This document shows, in pieces, positions 43,547 through 48,562 of a stretch of DNA of 48,562 nucleotides. A program made the translations under genes and the position numbers. Every line of letters begins with the position of its first letter. The stretch's first letter is position 1. Source of the DNA: Myxococcota bacterium (GTDB lineage Bacteria; Myxococcota_A; UBA796; CAJQPC01); assembly GCA_023150845.1 (NCBI GenBank), contig JAKLKD010000019.1:1-48562 (forward strand), in the 5' to 3' direction. The notes below the pieces were generated by a model. It saw nothing but the letters and a program-made list of their open reading frames with translations. It was not told the origin of the DNA and searched no databases.

Positions 43547-45175
43547 TCACCGCATCGACGAGAGGTCCCGCATCACGGCGATGGGCTTCACCGCCGCCGC
43601 GCTGAGCACGCCGCCCATCATCGCGCCGACCACGCCGCCGATGAACACGTCGCTGCCGCTCAGATAGAGGCCAGGGATCGGCGACTGGGGGCGCAGCCAG
43701 TCGTTCTTGAAGCGGTCCGGCGTGCCCGCGAGGCCGTAGATGGCGCCGTGGTAGGGCCGGGCGAAGGTGTCCGTAGAGACGGGGGTGCCCAGCTCGGCGT
43801 GCACGAGCAGGGGCTTGAGGCCGGGGTGACGCTGGAAGAGCTCGTCGAGCAGGGCGTCGGTGAGGCGCCGCTTGAAGGCCTCGTAGTCCGCGCCGCGCTT
43901 ACGCCAGGGCGTGCCTTGCCACTTGGCGAAGGCCTCCCAAGGCACGAAGGTGATGATCTCCCCGGTGTGGCGCTGGCGCGGGCCGGGGTCGTGGTGGGGG
44001 TCCTTGAGGGAGGGGTAGGAGGTGAACAAGGCCGGGGGCCGGGGCAGAGGCGCGTCGGGGCTCACCCGCCAGGAGCCCTCCTCGTGGTCCCAGGTGTTGT
44101 AGAACCACTCCGCCGAGCGGCCGGCGCCTTGGGCCACGATGTCGCCCTCAAAGCCCAGGTAGAGCGCGAGGTGCGCCGGGGACGGCGGCAGGCGCTCCAC
44201 ACCTTCAGTCCACGGGGCCCGGGCGACGGCGGGAAGGAGCCGGGTGACCGTGGGCCAGGCGCCGATGGCGCTCACGATGTTGGCCGCGCGGATGACCTCG
44301 CCGTCCTTCATCCGGACGCCGACGGCACGGCCACCCTCCAGCACAATCTCCGCCACGTCGGCGCAGATGCGGGTCCAGCCGCCGCGGTCGGCCACGGGCT
44401 GCAAGAGCGCCGGGGCGATGGCCTGGGCCCCGCCCACGGGGAAGTACGCGCCCCACAAGAAGTGCCGCACGACGAGGCACTGGAGCGCCCACGCCGCCTC
44501 GGACGGGGGCGCGCCGTGGTAACCCCACTGGGCCGTGAGCACGGCGCGCAGCTTGGGGTCCTGCACGAGCTTGGAGAGCGCGGCGTCGGTGGGCTCGTTG
44601 AGCTTGGCGGCGCCCTCGCGGCCTACCCACGGCCCCACGGCCCGCCCGAAGGCGCCGGGGATGAGGCGGCCCATCATCCAGCCCTTCATCGTGCGCACCG
44701 TGGCGCGGACCTCCTTGAGGTAGGCGTCGATCTCCCCGGCGGAGGCCGGGAAGGCCGCCTTGAGGGTCTTGGCGAAGTCCGTGGGGTTGTCGGGGAACTG
44801 GATCGAGACGCCGTCGGGGAAGTGGAAGGTGTCGTAGACGGGCCCGACGTTCTCCCAGCGCAGGCGGCCCTCGGTCAAGGTGTGCATCAGGCGGCCGGGC
44901 ATGGCCTGGGGGCCCATCTCGCCGACGAGGTGGACGCCGACATCCCACACAAAGCCCTTGCGCCGGAAGGCGTGGGTGAAGCCGCCGGGGACGTAGTGCT
45001 GCTCCAGGACCAAGACCCGCTGCCCCGCCCGGGCGAGGAGCGCCGCCGTGGTCATGCCGCCGATGCCCGAGCCGATGACGATGGTGTCGAAGGGGCCGCG
45101 GTCGGCGGGCACACGCTTGGACCAGGGGCGCGGGCTGCGGCCAGGGGTGGCCTCGGGGTCGTGGTCGGGCTCCAT
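43547..45175 (-). CDS. FAD-dependent oxidoreductase, RetSat/CrtISO-like
   Basis: A 542-residue flavoprotein. The N-terminal dinucleotide fold is IVIGSGIGGMTTAALLARAG, followed by VLVLEQHYVPGGFTHAFRR and WDVGVHLVGEMG, as in the phytoene desaturase, carotenoid isomerase and retinol saturase group. The C-terminal FAD part is GLYLSGSDVFIGGVVGAMMGG. Members reduce, desaturate or isomerise polyenes. It lies 27 bases after the HpnG-like gene on the same strand, in one likely operon with an HpnN-like transporter. An action on a polyprenoid or squalene-type lipid is plausible. At 542 residues it is longer than typical HpnE, so I do not call it that. Confidence 0.85.
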   Translation of the reverse strand: MEPDHDPEATPGRSPRPWSKRVPADRGPFDTIVIGSGIGGMTTAALLARAGQRVLVLEQHYVPGGFTHAFRRKGFVWDVGVHLVGEMGPQAMPGRLMHTLTEGRLRWENVGPVYDTFHFPDGVSIQFPDNPTDFAKTLKAAFPASAGEIDAYLKEVRATVRTMKGWMMGRLIPGAFGRAVGPWVGREGAAKLNEPTDAALSKLVQDPKLRAVLTAQWGYHGAPPSEAAWALQCLVVRHFLWGAYFPVGGAQAIAPALLQPVADRGGWTRICADVAEIVLEGGRAVGVRMKDGEVIRAANIVSAIGAWPTVTRLLPAVARAPWTEGVERLPPSPAHLALYLGFEGDIVAQGAGRSAEWFYNTWDHEEGSWRVSPDAPLPRPPALFTSYPSLKDPHHDPGPRQRHTGEIITFVPWEAFAKWQGTPWRKRGADYEAFKRRLTDALLDELFQRHPGLKPLLVHAELGTPVSTDTFARPYHGAIYGLAGTPDRFKNDWLRPQSPIPGLYLSGSDVFIGGVVGAMMGGVLSAAAVKPIAVMRDLSSMR

Positions 45176-45202
45176 CGGCGGCTCCTCGTCGGGGAGCCCA
45201 GT

Positions 45203-45829
45203 CTACAGGCGGCTGACCCAAGACACGAGGGCCGGGGCGAGCTGACGCTCCACGAGGTTCAGCGCCAGGGCCTTAAACCGCAGCATCTGCACAGGATCCC
45301 CAGGTTGTAGGCGCTCGTTGGGGTCGCCCCCGGCGGCGTCGCTCACGACCTTCAGGGCGTAGAGGGGCCGGCCCGCGGCGGCGCGGCGCAGGCCCTCGGC
45401 CTCCATCTCGCAGGCGACGGCGCCCCGGGCGGCCCAGGCGGCGCGGGCCTTGGGCGTCGCGACGACCTCAGACACGCTGGCCAAGGCGCCGAGGCGCAGG
45501 CCCGGCGTAGGCGGCGGGGTGAGCGGGACGAGGGCGGCCTCCCCCGACACGAGGCCCGTCGCGCCGACCAGCGCCCCCCGTCGCAGGCCGTCCTGGAGGG
45601 CGCCGCAGGTGCCGAAGCTCACGAGCACCTCGGGGTCTAGGCGCTCGACGGCCTCAAGCCCCCGGCGCTCGGCGCGCTCCGGGCCGACGCCGCAGGTCAA
45701 GAGCGCCACGGGCCGGGCCCCGAGGCTCCCCAGCCAGAGGCGCGGGCCGACGGGGCGCGGCGCGGTGAGGCGGCGCAGCACGGGGAAGGTCTCCACCCGC
45801 ATCGCGCCGACGAGCAGCCAGGGCCTCAC
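45203..45829 (-). CDS. Nucleoside phosphorylase-like protein, HpnG-like
   Basis: A 208-residue protein of the purine nucleosidase/phosphorylase fold. Landmarks: VALLTCGVGPERAERRG, VLVSFGTCGALQDGLRRG (substrate loop), and VACEMEAEGLRRAAAG, which is the MExE-type ribose-binding motif, then LKVVSDAAGGD with the catalytic Asp. Length and style fit HpnG, which removes adenine from adenosylhopane in hopanoid synthesis; a general MTA/SAH nucleosidase is the alternative. The start overlaps the stop of the RND transporter by four bases (ATGA). The neighbouring HpnN-like transporter favours the hopanoid reading, but no squalene-hopene cyclase is in the window. Confidence 0.75.
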   Translation of the reverse strand: MRPWLLVGAMRVETFPVLRRLTAPRPVGPRLWLGSLGARPVALLTCGVGPERAERRGLEAVERLDPEVLVSFGTCGALQDGLRRGALVGATGLVSGEAALVPLTPPPTPGLRLGALASVSEVVATPKARAAWAARGAVACEMEAEGLRRAAAGRPLYALKVVSDAAGGDPNERLQPGDPVQMLRFKALALNLVERQLAPALVSWVSRL

Positions 45830-48479
45830 GCCGGGTCCGCCGGGGGGCGCGGCGGCTCGGTGAGCGAGGCCAAGGCCGGGAGCAGGGTCACCGAGCTCAA
45901 GAAGCAGGCCATGACGCCCAGGTTCACCAACAAGGCGAGGCTAGAGAGCCCGTTGTGGTTGATGAGGAAGAGGATCGAGAAGCCGATGGCCGTGGTGAAC
46001 GAGGTGAAGAACACCGCCCGGCCCGTCGAGGAGACGCTCTCGGCGATGTCCGGGGCGCCCTCGTCCCAGCGGTGCAGGATGTGCACGCCGTCATCGACGC
46101 CGATGCCGAACAGGAGCGGGAAGCCCGCCAACATCAAGACCGAGGCCGGGATGTTCAGGGCGAGGATGACCGCCACGGCCAAGGCGCAGCCGCCCAACAG
46201 CGGCGTCATGGCCAGGGCGACCTTCTTCACCGAGCCCAGGTCCAGGCGCAGCACCACCGCCAAGGAGAGCAGGATCGCCCCGACGGCCACGGGCAGGCGG
46301 TCAAGGCCGCCCACGAGGAGCTGGTCCATCACGAACAAGGCGCCCGTGGCCTGGGGATCGACGCTGTGCACCTGGCGCTTGAACTCGGCCAAGGTGTCGA
46401 ACTGGATGCGGTAATCCTTGGGGAAGATGAGGGTGAGCACCTCACCGCCCCGGGTGTAGCGGTCTTGGAGCGACTGGGGCAGCTCCGCCGGGGTGAACTG
46501 GGTCAAGGAGGCGCAGTAGCGCGCGCCGTCGAGGAGCTCATTCATCGCCCCGAACAAGGCGCGCTCCCCCTCGGCCAAGGCGCCCGGGGCCTGCTTGGGC
46601 AGGGCCTTCTTGCTCGCCTCGACGGCGGCCTTGAGCTCCCGGGCGGCGGCCTCGACGGGCCCGGCGCCGATCAGCCGGGACTCCAAGGCGATGCGGCTGG
46701 CGGCGAGGCCCAAGCTGTCGAGCTCGACGTAGAGCCGCTCCAGGTCCGGGCCGCCGGGGCTCGGCTGGGGCGTCTGGAGGCGCTCCAAGAGGGGGAGGAG
46801 CGCCTTGTTCCGCTCCACCCGGGCCGGGGCGTCGGCGGGGATGAGCTGGAACACCCCGTCCACCCGGGCCACGCCGGGCAGAGCCAAGAACGCCTCACCC
46901 TTGGCCCGGGACTCCTCGACGGTGGCGCTCACGGAGTAGATCGCCTCGGCGCTGCCCCCGAAGGCCCGGCTGAGGTCCTTCGCCGCGGCCAAGGCCGGGA
47001 GATCCTGGGTGATCAGCGACTCCAGGTTCGTCTCCAGGCGGAAACGCGGCGTGAGCGCGACGGCGCTGACGAGCACCGCCGCCCAGAGCCCGACGGTGAG
47101 CCGCGGGCGGCTGATGGAGCCCCGCACCAAGGCGTCGATCCAGCCCAGCCGCGCCGAGACCACGGGCCGAGGCGCCTTGCCTTCGCCCAAGGCGAGACCC
47201 GCGGGCAAAAACATCAGCATGATGAACGCCGCCGAGATGAGGCCCAAGGCCGCGGTGATCCCGAGCCGAAGGCGATGGCCGTGGTCAAGGCCCCGACGGC
47301 GACGCCGCGCCCGACCCGGCCCAAGGTGTTGATGAGCGCCTGCTCTGGGCTGTCGACGAGGGCGCGCTCGTCGTTGTAGCGGGCGATGAGGTGGGCGGCG
47401 TAGTCGATGCCCAGGCCGAAGAGCATCATGCCGAAGGCGCTCACCATGACCGAGGCCACGCCGAACACCACCCGCACGAGGCCCAAGGTCCACACGAGGC
47501 TCACCAGGAGCGCCACGCCGACGAGCACCGGGGTGATGGGCTTACGGTCCAGCATCAGCAGGCAGACCAGCACCAGCACGAGGGTGAGGGTCGAGAGCGG
47601 CTGCACCTTACTCAGCACGTTCTGCTGGTCTTGGTGGCTGCCGGGCATGAGGCCCGCGGTGCGGATCGTGAGCTTGGGGTGGGCGGCGCGGATGGGGTCG
47701 ATGGCGGCCTCAAGCTCGCCGAACTTGTCCGAGCCGACCTCGCTGGTGAGCGGGTCGAGGCGGGTGCGCACGTCCACGGCGTAGACCGAGCCGTCCGGCG
47801 CGGCGAAGAAGCCGTCCCGCAGGGGCAGGCTGCCCACACCCTCGCTCGGCGGGGGCCCGCCGCCCAGCAAGGCGCCGGCGGCCTCACGCCCGGTCTCTTC
47901 AGTGGGCTCGCCGATCCAGCGGACGAGGCCGGCCATGCCCTTGAGCGCGGCGGCGACCTCCTCCGGGGGCGGGCGGGGGCCGCTCCGTAAGGCCAGGGCC
48001 TCGTGCATCGCCGTGACGAGGCCGACCACGCCGCCGACCTCCGCCGCCCGGCGCAGGGTGGGCTCGACCTGGGTGAGCCCACGCTCCACCCGCACGAAGC
48101 CCTCGTCGTCGAGGCCCATGAGCGCGTAGCGGGTGAGCAGGGCCGGGTCGAGCTGGGCCCGGGCGTCGCTCACCAGGGGGTGACCCTGGAGCGCCGCCTC
48201 GACCTCTTCAGCCGCCGCCCGGCGCTCCCCCTCCAGGCCCCCGGTGATCACCACAAACACCGACGAGGCCGCGCCGAAGCGCGCGGTGACCTCGGCGAGC
48301 CGGGCCATCGCCGGATCGTCCTCGTCCAAGATGCCGACGAAGCTCAGATCGGAGCGCAGCCCCGCCGCGCTCCAGCCGAAGCCTAAGGTCACCAGCAGGC
48401 CCAAGGTGAGCACCTGCCAGGGGCGCTGGGCGCAGAGCTTGCCCCAGAAGGCGAAGGCGCGGTCGATGGGGTGGTCCAT
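45826..48479 (-). pseudogene. HpnN-like RND transporter, reading frame broken
   Basis: The two frames together cover an MMPL/RND transporter of about 880 residues, the size of HpnN. The first runs from ATG 48479 to 47214: first membrane helix (LTLGLLVTLGFGWSAAG), a periplasmic domain, then helices to GIDYAAHLIARYNDERALVDS and GALTTAIAFG. It then loses frame near 47261-47271. The second frame resumes at LGITAALGLISAAFIMLMFLPAGLA and continues through the second half, with FGIGVDDGVHILHRWDEG, to 45826. Compared with other RND proteins, about 15 residues of a membrane segment are missing at the junction. So this is an inactivating deletion or an assembly error. The HpnG-like gene overlaps the end by 4 bases. 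Confidence 0.8.
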
Positions 48480-48562
48480 CAGGCGCTCGCCGCGCCCGTC
48501 GTCGCGCCGCCCCGGGGGCGCTTGGCGCCGACCCCCCAGGCCGCCTCGTTGTCACGCATGGG
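48479..48562 (-). CDS. C-terminal fragment of an upstream gene (partial)
   Basis: The minus strand is open from the window edge to a TGA at 48479-48481. The last 27 codons read ...MRDNEAAWGVGAKRPRGG..., ending in GAASA. The TGA overlaps the ATG of the RND gene (TGATG), so the two are translationally coupled. The fragment is too short to identify. If the operon is hopanoid-related, a lipid biosynthesis enzyme would be expected here. Confidence 0.5.
   Translation of the reverse strand, partial: PMRDNEAAWGVGAKRPRGGATTGAASA

Overview
The window is a high-GC stretch of bacterial chromosome (about 75% G+C in a hand-counted sample of typical coding sequence). It carries many type II signal peptides, outer-membrane beta-barrels, IPT/TIG plus DNDxDG-repeat lipoproteins, a class III cyclase with a V4R-like sensor, and a two-gene 2-oxoacid:ferredoxin oxidoreductase. 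This mix points to a Gram-negative delta-proteobacterial or Myxococcota-like lineage; the assignment is an inference from gene style only. I found no rRNA, tRNA, insertion sequence, prophage or CRISPR array.

Layout. 282-14432 is a block of eight consecutive exported proteins around a divergent promoter region near 9008-9152. Leftward run a small outer-membrane barrel, a giant metalloprotease/beta-propeller/barrel protein and two lipoproteins. Rightward run a lipoprotein 5'-nucleotidase, an OB-like lipoprotein and two outer-membrane proteins. 14434-21746 is metabolic: a methyltransferase, korA-korB, a HAD phosphatase, a Nudix hydrolase, a 2-hydroxyacid dehydrogenase and a PfkB kinase. 21774-24594 holds a TadG-like protein with a vWA domain and a membrane-anchored sulfatase-fold enzyme. 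24724-29279 holds radA, a long acyl-CoA dehydrogenase behind a FadR-like operator, a strong convergent terminator, and a NamZ-family gene. 29339-38916 is mixed: small exported proteins, a dolichol-kinase-like membrane protein, the cyclase, a LON-domain protein, a TPR/small-protein/sigma-factor operon, an MscS channel and two unrecognised proteins. 38980-40122 is a CpaE/TadZ-like protein without the Walker A lysines.

40179-42640 is the least ordinary part: an AT-richer patch with a frameshifted lipoprotein gene, a zinc-protease-like lipoprotein, and about 630 bases with degraded coding remnants. 42641-48562 has a DUF808 membrane protein, a RetSat/CrtISO-like FAD enzyme, an HpnG-like phosphorylase and an HpnN-like RND transporter whose reading frame is broken. 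The last two suggest hopanoid metabolism.

How the genes work together. The clearest joint themes are surface processing of polymers and nucleotides (9.0-14.4 kb), ferredoxin-linked 2-oxoacid oxidation with nearby acyl-CoA oxidation, and a possible hopanoid transport unit. The most unusual candidate system is the divergent eight-gene surface block. I see no proven new defence or mobile system.
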